Both the position numbers and the translations under genes were made by a program. Of a stretch of 64,000 bases of DNA, positions 8,087-17,142 are shown one piece after another. Each line of letters opens with the position of its first letter. The stretch's first letter is position 1. The DNA is from CAWBFD01 sp963788115 (lineage in GTDB: Bacteria; Actinomycetota; Thermoleophilia; Solirubrobacterales; 70-9): positions 1,922,001 to 1,986,000 of the forward strand of contig CAWBFD010000004.1 of NCBI GenBank assembly GCA_963788115.1, written 5' to 3'. The notes beneath the pieces were generated by a model. The model was not told where the DNA came from. It made no database searches and saw nothing but the letters and a program-made list of their open reading frames with translations.

Positions 8087-9502
8087 TCATCGCGCGACCT
8101 CCGGCGCGGCTGGCGCCTTTGTCTGCATATCGCGAACAAAAGCGCCACGGGCGGTTGAGATGGCGGCCGCGAGGGAGTCGGCCAGTCGGTCGATGTGCTC
8201 CCGCGACCGTCGTTCCGTTAGCGCCACGAGGAGCCCGTCCTCGTACTCGGGGTAGTCCCGCCCCAGCGGATACCCCGCCGCAATCCCGTCCGCCGCGCAC
8301 GAGTCGAGCACCTCGTCCACCGGAGCGTCGATCCGCACCGCGAACTCCCTCAACACCGGTGCCTCGTGCAGCAGCTCCACCCCGTCGATCGCGGCGAGAC
8401 GCTCGCGCGCGTACGCGGTTCGCCGGGCGAGCAAGGTCCCCAGCTCCACAGCGCCCCGCTTGCCGAGCCAGCTCAGATAGATCACGCCCGCGAGCGCGTT
8501 CAGCGCCTGCGAGGTGCAGATGTTGTGCGTCGCCTTCTCCCGGCGGATGTGCTGCTCGCGCGTCTGGAGCGCGAGGACGAAGCCGCGTCGCCCGTCGGCG
8601 TCAGTGGTCTCCCCGGCGATCCGGCCCGGCATCCGGCGCAGGTGCTCCTCGGTCGCGGCGAAGAACCCGAACGAGGGCCCTCCGAAGTCGAGCCGGTTGC
8701 CCAGCGGCTGGCCCTCCCCGACGGCGACGTCCACCCCACATGCGCCGGGAGGACGCAGCACGGCGAGCGCGATCGGGTCGACCGAGGCCACCGTCAGTGC
8801 CCCCTCGGACTTCGCCGCGCCGGCCAGCGCCTCGAGATCCTCGATCGCCCCCAGGAAGTTCGGATTCTGGACGAACAGGGCGGCGGTCTCGGAGTCGATC
8901 GCCTCGGCCAGCTCGCCGGCGTCCGTGAGCCCGCCGTCGAGCCCGACCTCGACCACGTCGGCCCCGAAGCCGCGGGAATACGTACGGAGCGTCTCGCGGC
9001 TGTGGGGGTGAAGCCCGCGGGAGACCACGAGCCTCCGCCGCCCGCCGGTCGCGCCGATCGCCAGGTAGGCGGCCGAGGCCACCGACGAGGGCCCCTCGTA
9101 CAGCGACGCGTTCGCCACCGGCAACCCCGTCAGCTCCGAGATCGCCGTCTGAAACTCGAACATCACCTGGAGGCCGCCCTGGGAGACCTCCGGCTGGTAC
9201 GGGGTGTACGGGGTCAGGAACTCGGAGCGCTGGGTGATCGCGTCGACGATCGCCGGGACGTAGTGGTCGTACATCCCCGCGCCGAGGAAGCAGAGCTCCG
9301 CGTCGGCGTGGGCGTTGCGCTCGGCGAGCTCGGCCAGATGATCGAAGCACTCGCTCTCCGAGAGTCCCTCGGGTAGATCGAGCGGCCGGTCGAGCCGCAG
9401 ATCCGCCGGGATCTCGGCGAAAAGGTCGTCGACGGAGCCGACCCCGATCGCCGCGAGCATCTCGCGCCGGTCCGCATCGGTGGCTGAGGTGTACCGGGTC
9501 AC
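8087..9502 (-). CDS. gcvPA: Glycine dehydrogenase (decarboxylating) subunit 1, P-protein alpha half
   Basis: The 471-residue partner of gcvPB. The GTG start at 9500-9502 was chosen because the protein then begins VTRYTSATDADRREMLAAIG, the normal N-terminus of this family; upstream codons to 9679 are low-complexity Arg/Pro sequence. Family stretches seen include FLGAGMYDHYVPAIVD, TPYTPYQPEVSQGGLQ and NICTSQALNALAG. This half is related in fold to the catalytic subunit but lacks the PLP lysine, and it forms the other half of the active site. The gene is divergent from the lipoprotein-like gene at 9645. Confidence 0.94.
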   Translation of the reverse strand: MTRYTSATDADRREMLAAIGVGSVDDLFAEIPADLRLDRPLDLPEGLSESECFDHLAELAERNAHADAELCFLGAGMYDHYVPAIVDAITQRSEFLTPYTPYQPEVSQGGLQVMFEFQTAISELTGLPVANASLYEGPSSVASAAYLAIGATGGRRRLVVSRGLHPHSRETLRTYSRGFGADVVEVGLDGGLTDAGELAEAIDSETAALFVQNPNFLGAIEDLEALAGAAKSEGALTVASVDPIALAVLRPPGACGVDVAVGEGQPLGNRLDFGGPSFGFFAATEEHLRRMPGRIAGETTDADGRRGFVLALQTREQHIRREKATHNICTSQALNALAGVIYLSWLGKRGAVELGTLLARRTAYARERLAAIDGVELLHEAPVLREFAVRIDAPVDEVLDSCAADGIAAGYPLGRDYPEYEDGLLVALTERRSREHIDRLADSLAAAISTARGAFVRDMQTKAPAAPEVAR

Positions 9503-9644
9503 GGTGATTCCAGGTCGGCACCCAGAGTGTGCCGAAAGTGGCAGGTCAGGCGCCGAAGGCGCCGCAAGTGACTCATCGTAGTGGGGTCGACGGCGCGGTG
9601 GACGAGGCGTGATCGATGTGCCCCTGACGCGTAGTTTTGAGTGG

Positions 9645-10139
9645 ATGAACCCCACGGTGCCGGTACTCCTCACGGTCACGGCGGTCCTCGTCGCGGCCGC
9701 CCTCCCGGGCTGCGGGGAGAAGGAGGAGCCCGCGCTGGCGGACGCCGGCGGCCCCAGCGGCGGGACACCGTCGACTCGAGAATGCGAGGGCCGAACGCAG
9801 GAGCATGCCTTCGACCGAGCGAGGCTCGTGAACGGCGGCCGCGTCCTCCGAGTGGCTTACACGGAGAGCAGTAGCTACCCCCCGTGCGAGCTTCGCGTCC
9901 GATACCTCCGTGGGAGCCTCCGGGTCACGCCCCGCGTCGCGTACCCACGGGCCGGGTTTGACGACCTCCGTTACTGGTGCGCCGAGGGGCGGTTGCCCGC
10001 GGCGGTGCGGGCACGCGCCGAGATCGTCAGCGAACCCGTGGAACGTCACCCGGCGCGAGGGTTCGACGCGCGCCCTCTGCAGCGCGCCCTCCGCACCGGC
10101 CGCGATTGCGTGCGGGTCCCGGTCGAGGTGCTCGACTAG
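9645..10139 (+). CDS. Putative lipoprotein of unknown function
   Basis: A 164-residue protein starting at ATG 9645, MNPTVPVLLTVTAVLVAAAL, followed by PGC. This is a signal sequence with a likely lipid-attachment Cys at about residue 23, although Pro at position -2 is unusual for a lipobox. The mature part contains further Cys residues (CEGRTQE, PPCELRVRY, RYWCAEG, GRDCVRV) that could pair outside the cell. It lies on the opposite strand between gcvPA and gcvH and splits the glycine cleavage genes. No family was recognised, and a link to glycine metabolism is not suggested by the sequence. Confidence 0.6.
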   Translation: MNPTVPVLLTVTAVLVAAALPGCGEKEEPALADAGGPSGGTPSTRECEGRTQEHAFDRARLVNGGRVLRVAYTESSSYPPCELRVRYLRGSLRVTPRVAYPRAGFDDLRYWCAEGRLPAAVRARAEIVSEPVERHPARGFDARPLQRALRTGRDCVRVPVEVLD

Positions 10140-10145
10140 CGCCGC

Positions 10146-10544
10146 TCAGCCTTCGGACTCGGCGAGCATCGCCCGGTAGGCCGCGGCGTCCATGAGCTCG
10201 TCGGCCTCGGCTGCGTCCGAGATCCTCACCCGCACCAGCCAGCCGTCGCCGTAGGGGTCCTCGTTGAGGAGCTCGGGGTGCTCTGCGATCTGGTCGTTCA
10301 CCGCCACGATCTCCCCGGAGAGCGGGGCATAGACGTCCGAGACCGCCTTCACCGACTCGACCTCGGCGTAGGCGGCGTCCTTGCTCACGTTCGCCCCCAC
10401 CTCGGGAGGCTCGTAGAAGACGACCTCGCCGAGCGCGTCCTGCGCGTACCAGGTGATCCCGAAGGTCGCCTCCTCGCCCTCGATCCGGGCCCAGTCGTGC
10501 TCGGGGTGGTAGCGAAGATCCTCGGGGTAGCTCTCCTCCGCCAA
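10146..10544 (-). CDS. gcvH: Glycine cleavage system H protein
   Basis: The 132-residue lipoyl carrier of the glycine cleavage system. The lipoylated lysine is Lys66 in AEVESVKAVSDVYAP, and the YHPEHDWARIEG opening and NEDPYGDGWL motif are typical. It shuttles the aminomethyl group from the P-protein to GcvT and is reoxidised by lipoamide dehydrogenase, which is not in the window. It lies 34 bp after gcvT on the same strand. A plus-strand lipoprotein gene ends 6 bp past its stop. Confidence 0.97.
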   Translation of the reverse strand: MAEESYPEDLRYHPEHDWARIEGEEATFGITWYAQDALGEVVFYEPPEVGANVSKDAAYAEVESVKAVSDVYAPLSGEIVAVNDQIAEHPELLNEDPYGDGWLVRVRISDAAEADELMDAAAYRAMLAESEG

Positions 10545-10578
10545 CTGGTCTCCTCCTCTGGCCCGCCGGGGGCCGCTG

Positions 10579-11709
10579 TCACTTTCGATAGAGCGGCTTG
10601 GACTCTATGCGCGCGGGCCGGCGCCTGCCCCGCACATCGATCTCCAGCTCGGTCCCCGGCTCGGACAGGTCGCGGCGCAAATAGCCCATCCCGATTCCGA
10701 CCTCCAGCGACGGCGAGTGCGTGCCGCTGGTGACCGTCCCCACCTCGGAACCGTCGGAGACGACGGCGTTGCCCTGCCTCGGGATCCCGGGGCCGGTGAG
10801 GATGAACGGCGCCAGCCGCTGCTCGGTCCCGCGCTCGCGCGCGGCCGCGATCGGCTCCGAGCCGATGAACCCCGTGTCCTCCTTGCAGCACCAGCCGAGG
10901 CCGGCCTCGATCGGGTTGCGGTCCTCGGACAGATCGTTGCCGTAGAGGTGGAAGCAGACCTCGAGTCGCAGGGTGTCGCGGGCGCCGAGCCCCGCCGGGG
11001 TCGCGCCGGCCTCGATCAGCGCATCCCAGAACCCGGGCGCCAGGTCGGGATCGAGCAGCACCTCGACCCCGTCCTCGCCCGTGTAGCCGGTGCCGCAGAC
11101 GAGCGCTTCGCCCCCTCCCCGAAGCGGCAGCGTGGCCGTGTGCATCCGCGGGGGCAGCTCGCCGTCGAACAGCGGGGCGACCAGCGCGCGCGCCTTCGGG
11201 CCCTGCACGGCGAGCATCGCGTAGCTCGGCGCGGCGTCGGTGACCTCGGCCTCGTGCTCGCCGACGTGTGCCTGGAACCAGGCCAGGTCCCGCTCGTGGT
11301 TGGCCGCGTTGGTCACGGTGAGGTAGCGGTTATCGGCGGGGCGATACGTGAAGAGGTCATCGAGCACGCCGCCGTCCTTCTGGCAGAGCACCGAGTACTG
11401 GGCCCCACCGACCTCGATCTTTGCGACGTCGTTCGAGAGCAGCCGCTGCAGCAGCGCCTGCGCCTCGCGCCCGGAGGTCGCGATCTCCCCCATGTGGGAG
11501 ACGTCGAAGACGCCGCAGCCGGAGCGGACGGCGAGGTGCTCGGCGCTCACGCCCTCGTACTGCACCGGCATCTCCCAGCCGGCAAACGGGACCAGGCGGG
11601 CACCGGCCGCGCGGTGCCGGTCAAAGAGCGGGGTCCGCTTGAGCGAGGCCGCAGTGCTCACGAAGACCTGTCTTTTCGCGCTCGGCCCAGGATCCAAGCT
11701 CCCCGCCAC
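10579..11709 (-). CDS. gcvT: Aminomethyltransferase, T-protein of the glycine cleavage system
   Basis: GcvT moves the one-carbon unit from GcvH to tetrahydrofolate and releases ammonia. The 376-residue product carries PFAGWEMPVQYEGVSAEH, GVFDVSHMGEI, the folate-site motif GYTGEDGVEV and the C-terminal beta-barrel (GTVTSGTHSPSLEVGIGMGY). The start could be ATG 11709, or a GTG about 17 codons later just before STAASLKRTPLF; homology begins only after the latter. It heads the gcvT-gcvH order and sits 61 bp downstream of ftsZ on the same strand, too little space for a glycine riboswitch, and none was found. Confidence 0.96.
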   Translation of the reverse strand: MAGSLDPGPSAKRQVFVSTAASLKRTPLFDRHRAAGARLVPFAGWEMPVQYEGVSAEHLAVRSGCGVFDVSHMGEIATSGREAQALLQRLLSNDVAKIEVGGAQYSVLCQKDGGVLDDLFTYRPADNRYLTVTNAANHERDLAWFQAHVGEHEAEVTDAAPSYAMLAVQGPKARALVAPLFDGELPPRMHTATLPLRGGGEALVCGTGYTGEDGVEVLLDPDLAPGFWDALIEAGATPAGLGARDTLRLEVCFHLYGNDLSEDRNPIEAGLGWCCKEDTGFIGSEPIAAARERGTEQRLAPFILTGPGIPRQGNAVVSDGSEVGTVTSGTHSPSLEVGIGMGYLRRDLSEPGTELEIDVRGRRRPARIESKPLYRK

Positions 11710-11770
11710 ACCCTCCCCTTGTACTGCCTCGCGCTCATGGCGCGGAGGCTATCGCCGCTGCGCAGGCGGA

Positions 11771-12856
11771 TCAGCGATCGCGCAGGAAGGCTGGGACGTC
11801 GATCTCGTCCTCGGAGACGCGCAGGTCGCGCCGCTCGGCGTCGGCCAGGGCGCCGATGCGCCGCTGGCGGCTGCGCTCGCGAACCTGGATCGGGCGGCGC
11901 GCCATCGTCTCGAACCCCTCGAAGCCGGTGGCGATCACGGTCACCCGAACCTCGTCGCCGATCGACGGATCGATCACGGTCCCGAAGATGATGTTGGCAC
12001 CGCGGTCGGCCGTGTCGACCGCCAGCTGAGCCGCCTCGTTCACCTCGAACAGGTTGAGGTCCTCCGATCCGGTGAAGTTGAGGAGCATCCCGGTCGCACC
12101 CTCGATCGATTCCTCCATGAGCGGCGAGGAGATCGCCATCTTGGCCGCCTCGGTCGCCCGATTCTCGCCGGAGGCGGCGCCGATACCCATCATCGCCGAG
12201 CCGGCCTCCGACATCACCGTCCGAACATCGGCAAAGTCGAGGTTGATCTGGCCGGGCGTGGTGATCAGGTCGGTGATCCCCTGCACGCCCTGGCGGAGGA
12301 TGTCGTCGGCCATGCGGAAGGCCTCCTGGACCGAGGTCTGCCGCTCGACCACCTGGAGCAGCTTCTCGTTGGGGACGATGATCAGGGTGTCCACCTTGGC
12401 GCGCAGCTGGCTGATCCCGTCCATCGCCTGCTGCATCCGGCGGCCACCCTCGAACTCGAACGGCTTGGTGACCACGCCGACCGTGAGCGCGCCGATCTCG
12501 TCCTTGGCGATCTCGGCGATCACCGGCGCGGCGCCGGTGCCGGTGCCGCCGCCCTCGCCGGCGGTGACGAAGACCATGTCGGCGCCCTTCAGGGCCTCCT
12601 TGATGTCATCGCGGGATTCCGCCGCGGCGCCCGCTCCGACCTCGGGGTTGGCCCCCGCGCCGAGGCCGTGGGTGAGGGTGTGACCGATCGAAAGCTTGAT
12701 GTCCGCCTCGCAGGCCTGCAGCGCCTGGACGTCGGTGTTGATCGCGATGAACTCGACCCCCTTGAGGCCGGCATCCACCATGCGACTGACGGCGTTGGTC
12801 CCACCGCCGCCGGCTCCGACAACCTTCATGACCGCGAGATAGGAGGACTCCACCAT
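11771..12856 (-). CDS. ftsZ: Cell division protein FtsZ
   Basis: FtsZ is the tubulin-like GTPase that forms the division ring. ATG 12856 was chosen because it follows a clear gggag site and gives MVESSYLAVMKVVGAGGGG, the family N-terminus; an upstream ATG (12892) lacks a ribosome site. The tubulin signature GGGTGTG, the nucleotide motif NTDVQAL and the T7 loop NLDFADVRTV are present. The C-terminus ends DEIDVPAFLRDR, the conserved peptide that binds membrane tethers. At 361 residues it is short, with a linker of only about 40 residues. No ftsA is adjacent, so SepF or another tether elsewhere is expected. A good promoter lies about 95 bp upstream. Confidence 0.97.
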   Translation of the reverse strand: MVESSYLAVMKVVGAGGGGTNAVSRMVDAGLKGVEFIAINTDVQALQACEADIKLSIGHTLTHGLGAGANPEVGAGAAAESRDDIKEALKGADMVFVTAGEGGGTGTGAAPVIAEIAKDEIGALTVGVVTKPFEFEGGRRMQQAMDGISQLRAKVDTLIIVPNEKLLQVVERQTSVQEAFRMADDILRQGVQGITDLITTPGQINLDFADVRTVMSEAGSAMMGIGAASGENRATEAAKMAISSPLMEESIEGATGMLLNFTGSEDLNLFEVNEAAQLAVDTADRGANIIFGTVIDPSIGDEVRVTVIATGFEGFETMARRPIQVRERSRQRRIGALADAERRDLRVSEDEIDVPAFLRDR

Positions 12857-12950
12857 GTCTCCCGCTTCGAATTTCGTTGACCCAACTTGCATCCGAGGCT
12901 AAAGCAAGACTTGAGAGTTTTCCCGGTCGCAATGCCTCGACTTGTGGACG

Positions 12951-12979
12951 ACGGTAGGGCATTTCGGGGTTTCTGTCAA
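12951..12979 (-). promoter_or_regulatory. ftsZ promoter (TTGACA, 17 bp, TACCGT)
   Basis: Read on the minus strand, a perfect -35 TTGACA (12974-12979) is followed by a 17-bp spacer and a -10 TACCGT (12951-12956), matching the actinobacterial TANNNT. It lies in the 235-bp space between ftsQ and ftsZ and would start transcription near 12944, leaving a leader of roughly 88 nt. It gives ftsZ its own expression apart from the mra operon. Confidence 0.7.
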
Positions 12980-13091
12980 CAATCGTCGCGCCGTGCGGCA
13001 CGGAATCCTGCAAGCTCGTAACTCTCGACCTTGGCTTGAGGGCTGACGGAACGCCCTCTGGCTCAGGCTTGGGGTGAGAAGCTCAAGCACT

Positions 13092-14039
13092 TCAGGCCGC
13101 GCCGCCCACAGCCGGGCGTCCGGGCGCGCGCACGTCCAGGTACGAGAGCGCGGTCAAGTTGGGATCGGCGAGGACCGCCGCGGCGGCGGCCCATTTCGCC
13201 CTCGCGCCGTCGCTGGTGCCGAAGCGGACCGGGATCCCCCCGCGCAGCTCGACCACGACGCCGTACTGCTCATCCTCCGAGGCGCCTTCGACCAGCGGCG
13301 CGAGCGGTTCCGGGGCGGCGCCCAGGATCAGGGCCTGCTCGAGGGCTTCTCCCTCCAGCCGCCCCGACGGCGGGATCTGGTCGACCTCCACGCGCGGCAG
13401 CTGCGACTCATCGCCCACCGGAATCCCGGGAAGCACGATCCCATCCGCCGCGACGGGAACCTCCCCGCCGTCGGCTTCGGCCACCAGGGCGGGCCGGCGC
13501 TCGTCGACCTCGATCTCGAGGCCGTGCGGGAAGTCGGCGTCGGCAGCGATCGAGTCCACCGTCGGGAACGAGGCGACTGCCGCCTCGAGCTGGTCCTCCT
13601 GCACGTGCAGCGTGGTCATCCCCTCGGCCGCGTCGGTGAGGGCGGCGACGATCTGCTCGCGGTCGCCGCCGCTGACCCCCTCGACCCGCACCCGCTCGAC
13701 GGCGACCAGGCCCGAGTCGCGGAACCAGCCGAAGTAGGCGACGGCCAGCGCCACGATCAGCGCCGCCGCGAGCGCCGGGGCCCGCCAACCGAGCCCAGCG
13801 ACCAGACCCTTGGCGACGTCGCCGACCGACCCCCACCAGGACGCCAGACGCGACCTTGCCCCGGCCGGGACCGGTCGCCGCGCCGTCGCGCGGGTCCGGT
13901 GGTTGATCTTGAAAGCCTTGGTCCGCTTTGGCGCGCCACGCGGTTTGGCAGGCGCGGGAGCAGACGAGCCGCGGCCATTCGATGAAGCGTGCGCCCTCGC
14001 GCGGCGTCGGCCGGCGGCCGTCGAGGCATGGGATCCCAC
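13092..14039 (-). CDS. ftsQ: Cell division protein FtsQ-like (POTRA domain)
   Basis: About 315 residues: a long basic, Ala/Arg-rich cytoplasmic tail (1-105), one membrane segment (about 110-130, ALAAALIVALAVAYFGWF), then the extracytoplasmic POTRA domain (VERVRVEGVSGGDREQIVAA) and the FtsQ region (FPHGLEIEVDERRPALV, PRVEVDQIP). FtsQ links FtsL and the septal synthase to the divisome. The start is uncertain: GTG 14039 follows aggtgg very closely, and the open frame continues to 14300 without homology. Position between murB and ftsZ in the division cluster supports the call. Confidence 0.85.
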   Translation of the reverse strand: MGSHASTAAGRRRARAHASSNGRGSSAPAPAKPRGAPKRTKAFKINHRTRATARRPVPAGARSRLASWWGSVGDVAKGLVAGLGWRAPALAAALIVALAVAYFGWFRDSGLVAVERVRVEGVSGGDREQIVAALTDAAEGMTTLHVQEDQLEAAVASFPTVDSIAADADFPHGLEIEVDERRPALVAEADGGEVPVAADGIVLPGIPVGDESQLPRVEVDQIPPSGRLEGEALEQALILGAAPEPLAPLVEGASEDEQYGVVVELRGGIPVRFGTSDGARAKWAAAAAVLADPNLTALSYLDVRAPGRPAVGGAA

Positions 14040-14109
14040 GCCACCTAGTTCGCCGCGGGATGTACGCGCTCCTGCCGGCCAGGACGGTTCGATCAAGCGG
14101 CCAGGTGAA

Positions 14110-14352
14110 CTAGACCCCGAAGAGCGCCCCGTCTGCGGAGTACGGGACGGCAGGGGGCATGTGCTGGCTCGCGAGTGAGGCAACGTTCCACCCATGGTCG
14201 CTGCCGTCGCCGTTGACGCGGATCGGCCGGTCGGCTGCGACGATGTCGTCCTGCTCGATGCCGTCGCCGCTGATGCCGATCGCGCCGGCGAGCCCGCCAC
14301 CGAGCACGACGGCGGTCGCCACGGTCACGGCAACCCTTCTGATCCACTGCAT
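14110..14352 (-). CDS. Small secreted protein in the division cluster, unknown function
   Basis: An 80-residue product from ATG 14352, preceded by aggaag. The N-terminus MQWIRRVAVTVATAVVLGGG is a good Sec signal peptide (charged, then a hydrophobic stretch to about residue 27). The mature part of roughly 50 residues is acidic and contains no Cys. No family was recognised. It lies on the cluster strand between the ftsQ start and a plus-strand gene, so it is transcribed with the direction of ftsQ and could be part of that message. Confidence 0.55.
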   Translation of the reverse strand: MQWIRRVAVTVATAVVLGGGLAGAIGISGDGIEQDDIVAADRPIRVNGDGSDHGWNVASLASQHMPPAVPYSADGALFGV

Positions 14353-14463
14353 GTCTTCCTATGCGCAGCGGGCGGCGGTTCGGTTCAGAGCTGCGGGCGG
14401 ATTAGGCTCTCGCCCAGACGCGGGTGGTGTCCCCGCCCCAAGCGAATCGATGAGGAGAAACGC

Positions 14464-14760
14464 ATGAACGCACGTGTCGTCAGATTCACTGATGTGAGCG
14501 CCGAGAGGATCGCGGAGATCCTCGGGGAGATCGAGGAGTCCGAGGGACCTCCGCCCGGCGTCGACTCAACCGGATTCGAGCTGTTCGTCGACGAAGCACA
14601 GGGAACGGCCATCTTCGTCGGATACTTCGAGACGGAGCAGAAGATGCGCGATGCAAGCGCGATCTTCGAAGAGATGGATCCTTCGGAGACCCCCGGCACG
14701 CGGGCCTCCGTGGACCTCTGCGAGGTCAAGGTTCAGATCCCATTTTCTACGGCCCCGTAG
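14464..14760 (+). CDS. Small conserved protein, possible dimeric alpha-beta barrel
   Basis: A 98-residue product from ATG 14464 with gaggag 9 bp upstream. The pattern VVRFTDVSAERIAEILGEI, then ELFVDEAQGTAIFVGYFETE, then MRDASAIFEEMDPSETPG gives a beta-alpha-beta layout like dimeric alpha-beta barrel (ABM-like) proteins; the fold is inferred. It is one of only two plus-strand genes placed inside the division and cell wall cluster, between murB and ftsQ. A function in envelope synthesis is not implied by its sequence. Confidence 0.6.
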   Translation: MNARVVRFTDVSAERIAEILGEIEESEGPPPGVDSTGFELFVDEAQGTAIFVGYFETEQKMRDASAIFEEMDPSETPGTRASVDLCEVKVQIPFSTAP

Positions 14761-14809
14761 CCGTAAAGGGCGAGTCCGCTTCGTCAGCGAGAGGTGGATG
14801 CCGGGCCGG

Positions 14810-15751
14810 TCAGCGGCGCTCGTCGACGGGTTGCTCCGCCACGATCCACTCGTCCGGCCACTCGACCTCCCCGAGCACCTGGACCTCGGCCTCGAGCAGG
14901 ATCCCGAATCGCTCGTGGACGCGCCGGCGGCCCTCGGCCATCAGCCCCAGGATGTCGGCGGTCGTCGCGTCGCCGGCGTTCTCTACGAAGTTCGCGTGCT
15001 TGGCCGAGAACCGGGCGCCACCCACCTGGAGGCCCCGGCATCCGGCCGCCTCGAGCAGTTGCCCGGCTGTCCGACTCTTCGCCCGGTCGTTGTCGGGGTT
15101 GACGAAGGTCGAGCCGAATGTCTTGATCCCAGAGGGCTGTGCCTCGCGACGCTTGCCCCGCATCTCGGCGAGGACGGCCTTGACCTCCGCGGGGTCGCCG
15201 TCGGCGAGCTGGAACGAGGCCTGCGAGACGACGTCGCCGGACCGCAGGTTCGACCGCCGATACGCGAAGCCGAGCTCGCCCGGCACCCGCCGGTCGACCC
15301 CGCTCGCGGTGCAGACGTTCACCCACTCCAGCACCCGCCCCAGTTCGCCGCCATAGGCATTGGCGTTCATCCGAACCGCGCCGCCAACCGTTCCTGGAAT
15401 GTTGATCCCGAACTCGAGTCCGGTCAGGCCCCAGCGAGCGGTCTTGGCGGTGGCCGACGGCAGCCTCGCGCCTCCCCCGCACACCACCCGGATCCCCTCG
15501 CGCTCCACCGACGTCAGCTCGCCGTCGAGCTTGAGGACCAGGCCACGGAAGCCGGCGTCGGCGACGAGCAGGTTCGATCCCGAGCCGACGACGCCGACCG
15601 CGATGCCCTCCGCCTGCGCCCACCGCAGAAGCTCGACCAGCTCCGCCTCGGTCGCCGGTCGTGCGAACATGTCCGCCGGGCCGCCGGTGCGGACCGTAGT
15701 CAGCCGGGAGAGGGGGTAGTCGCGCTCGACCCCGGCGGGGATATCACTCAC
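14810..15751 (-). CDS. murB: UDP-N-acetylenolpyruvoylglucosamine reductase
   Basis: MurB reduces the enolpyruvyl group to form UDP-N-acetylmuramate using FAD and NADPH in the cytoplasm. The 313-residue product shows the FAD-binding stretches TVRTGGPADMFARP and VGSGSNLLVAD, then INIPGTVGGAVRMNANAYGG, and GSTFVNPDND carrying the catalytic serine. The C-terminal LLEAEVQVLGEV has the conserved acid. Its ATG overlaps the murC stop by 4 bp, so translation is coupled. Confidence 0.96.
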   Translation of the reverse strand: MSDIPAGVERDYPLSRLTTVRTGGPADMFARPATEAELVELLRWAQAEGIAVGVVGSGSNLLVADAGFRGLVLKLDGELTSVEREGIRVVCGGGARLPSATAKTARWGLTGLEFGINIPGTVGGAVRMNANAYGGELGRVLEWVNVCTASGVDRRVPGELGFAYRRSNLRSGDVVSQASFQLADGDPAEVKAVLAEMRGKRREAQPSGIKTFGSTFVNPDNDRAKSRTAGQLLEAAGCRGLQVGGARFSAKHANFVENAGDATTADILGLMAEGRRRVHERFGILLEAEVQVLGEVEWPDEWIVAEQPVDERR

Positions 15752-17142
15752 GCGAGGCCTCCCCCGAACCCCGCCGGCTCCGCAGGGGCAGCCGAGGAGC
15801 CGTCGGGCGGTGGTTCATCCACGAGCTTGCTTGCAAGCTCGTGGATGTCACCGGCTCCCAAGGTCACCAGCAGGTCCCCCTCGCGAAGGCGCGGAGCGAG
15901 CGCCCGCTCCGCCCGCCCGGCGTCGCGAAGCCACCACACCGGCTTGCCGCCGGCGCGCTCCGCGGCCGCCTCGGCGACCGCGAGACCACTGACCCCTGCC
16001 AGCGGGCCGACCGGCTCCTCCCTCGCCGGGTAGACCTCGAGGACGCCGATCTCGTCGGCCGCTGCGAGCGCTTGGCCGAATCGCGGCGCCAGCGCCTTCG
16101 TCCGCGAGTACAGGTGGGGCTGAAACACGGCGATCAGCCGCCGCGGGTCCAACTCCCGCAGGGCCGCCAGCGCCGCCTTGATCTCGGTCGGGTGGTGGGC
16201 GTAATCGTCGTAGACCACCGCCCCATCGCGCTTGCCCTTGCGCTCGAGCCGGCGCAGCATCCCCGGGAAACCCGCGAGTGCCGCGGCGGCCGCCTCGACA
16301 TCGAAGCCCGCCAGCTCGACCGCTGCCAGCGCCGCGAGCGCGTTGAGCCGGTTGTGCGCCCCCGGGAGCGCGAGCCGCAGGTCGGCCGGCCCCTCCCAGC
16401 CGTTCGCGCGGCCGGCTCTCAGGGGCGGGGGCAGCGCGAAGGCGCCGAAGCGGAGCGTCCGTTGGCCGGAGACGATCGAGTCCAGCGCCGGGTGATCGAG
16501 CAGCGCGAGGCCCGTGGCCGGTTCGGCGAAGCGGCGAAACGCATCCAGCAGCTCCGCCCGCGAGGTCCAGTGCGAGTGGTGGTCAAGCTCAACGTTCGTG
16601 ACGATCGCGACCTCCGGGCGCAAGCGCAGGAAGCTGGCGTCGGACTCGTCGGCCTCGGCGACGGCCCATTCGCCCTCGCCCCAGCCCGCGTTCGCCGCCT
16701 CGCCGTGAGGGCCGGCGCCCGGCAGCTCGCCGCCCAGGAAGAAGGGAGGATCCTCGCCGAGGGCGCGCAGCACGTGGGCCAGCATTCCAGCGGTCGTCGT
16801 CTTCCCGTGGGTGCCGGAGACGGCGATCAGGCGTTTCGAGGCACAGAGCTCAGCCAGGAGCTCGCCTCGGTGGCGCACCGACTGCCCCCGCTCGCGGGCC
16901 CGCCGGAGCTCCGGGTTCTCGTCGGTGATCGCGCTCGAGACCACCACCTCGGCATCCGGCGGCACGGCCTCCGGATCGTGCCCCAGCCGTGGCTCGAGGC
17001 CGGCCGCGCGCAGGCGGTCGAGGTAGCTGCTCTCCGCCCGGTCGCTGCCGCTGACCTCGGCGCCGAGACGGTGGCAGACGAGCGCAAGCCCGCTCATCCC
17101 AGCCCCGCCGATCGCGATGAAGTGGAGTTTGCGTCCTTTCAT
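15748..17142 (-). CDS. murC: UDP-N-acetylmuramate--L-alanine ligase
   Basis: MurC adds L-alanine, the first residue of the peptide stem, with ATP. The 464-residue product has the N-terminal Rossmann motif FIAIGGAGMSGLA, the P-loop SGTHGKTTTAG at about residues 110-120, NVELDHHSHW in the central domain and DDYAHHPTEI, the MurC/Mpl-type metal and substrate region. The start ATG follows gggag. The gene overlaps both murG and murB by 4 bp (ATGA). Confidence 0.97.
   Translation of the reverse strand: MKGRKLHFIAIGGAGMSGLALVCHRLGAEVSGSDRAESSYLDRLRAAGLEPRLGHDPEAVPPDAEVVVSSAITDENPELRRARERGQSVRHRGELLAELCASKRLIAVSGTHGKTTTAGMLAHVLRALGEDPPFFLGGELPGAGPHGEAANAGWGEGEWAVAEADESDASFLRLRPEVAIVTNVELDHHSHWTSRAELLDAFRRFAEPATGLALLDHPALDSIVSGQRTLRFGAFALPPPLRAGRANGWEGPADLRLALPGAHNRLNALAALAAVELAGFDVEAAAAALAGFPGMLRRLERKGKRDGAVVYDDYAHHPTEIKAALAALRELDPRRLIAVFQPHLYSRTKALAPRFGQALAAADEIGVLEVYPAREEPVGPLAGVSGLAVAEAAAERAGGKPVWWLRDAGRAERALAPRLREGDLLVTLGAGDIHELASKLVDEPPPDGSSAAPAEPAGFGGGLA

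Noticed and set aside
6392..8158. Long open frame on the plus strand opposite gcvPB
   Set aside because: The translation is low-complexity Arg/Gly/His-rich sequence typical of antisense frames in high-GC DNA, and gcvPB on the other strand has complete motifs.
11710..11770. Possible glycine riboswitch before gcvT
   Set aside because: Only 61 bp separate ftsZ and gcvT, too short for the aptamer, and no matching fold was seen.
10717..11991. 424-codon plus-strand open frame opposite gcvT and ftsZ
   Set aside because: It spans two real genes on the other strand and has no recognisable fold.
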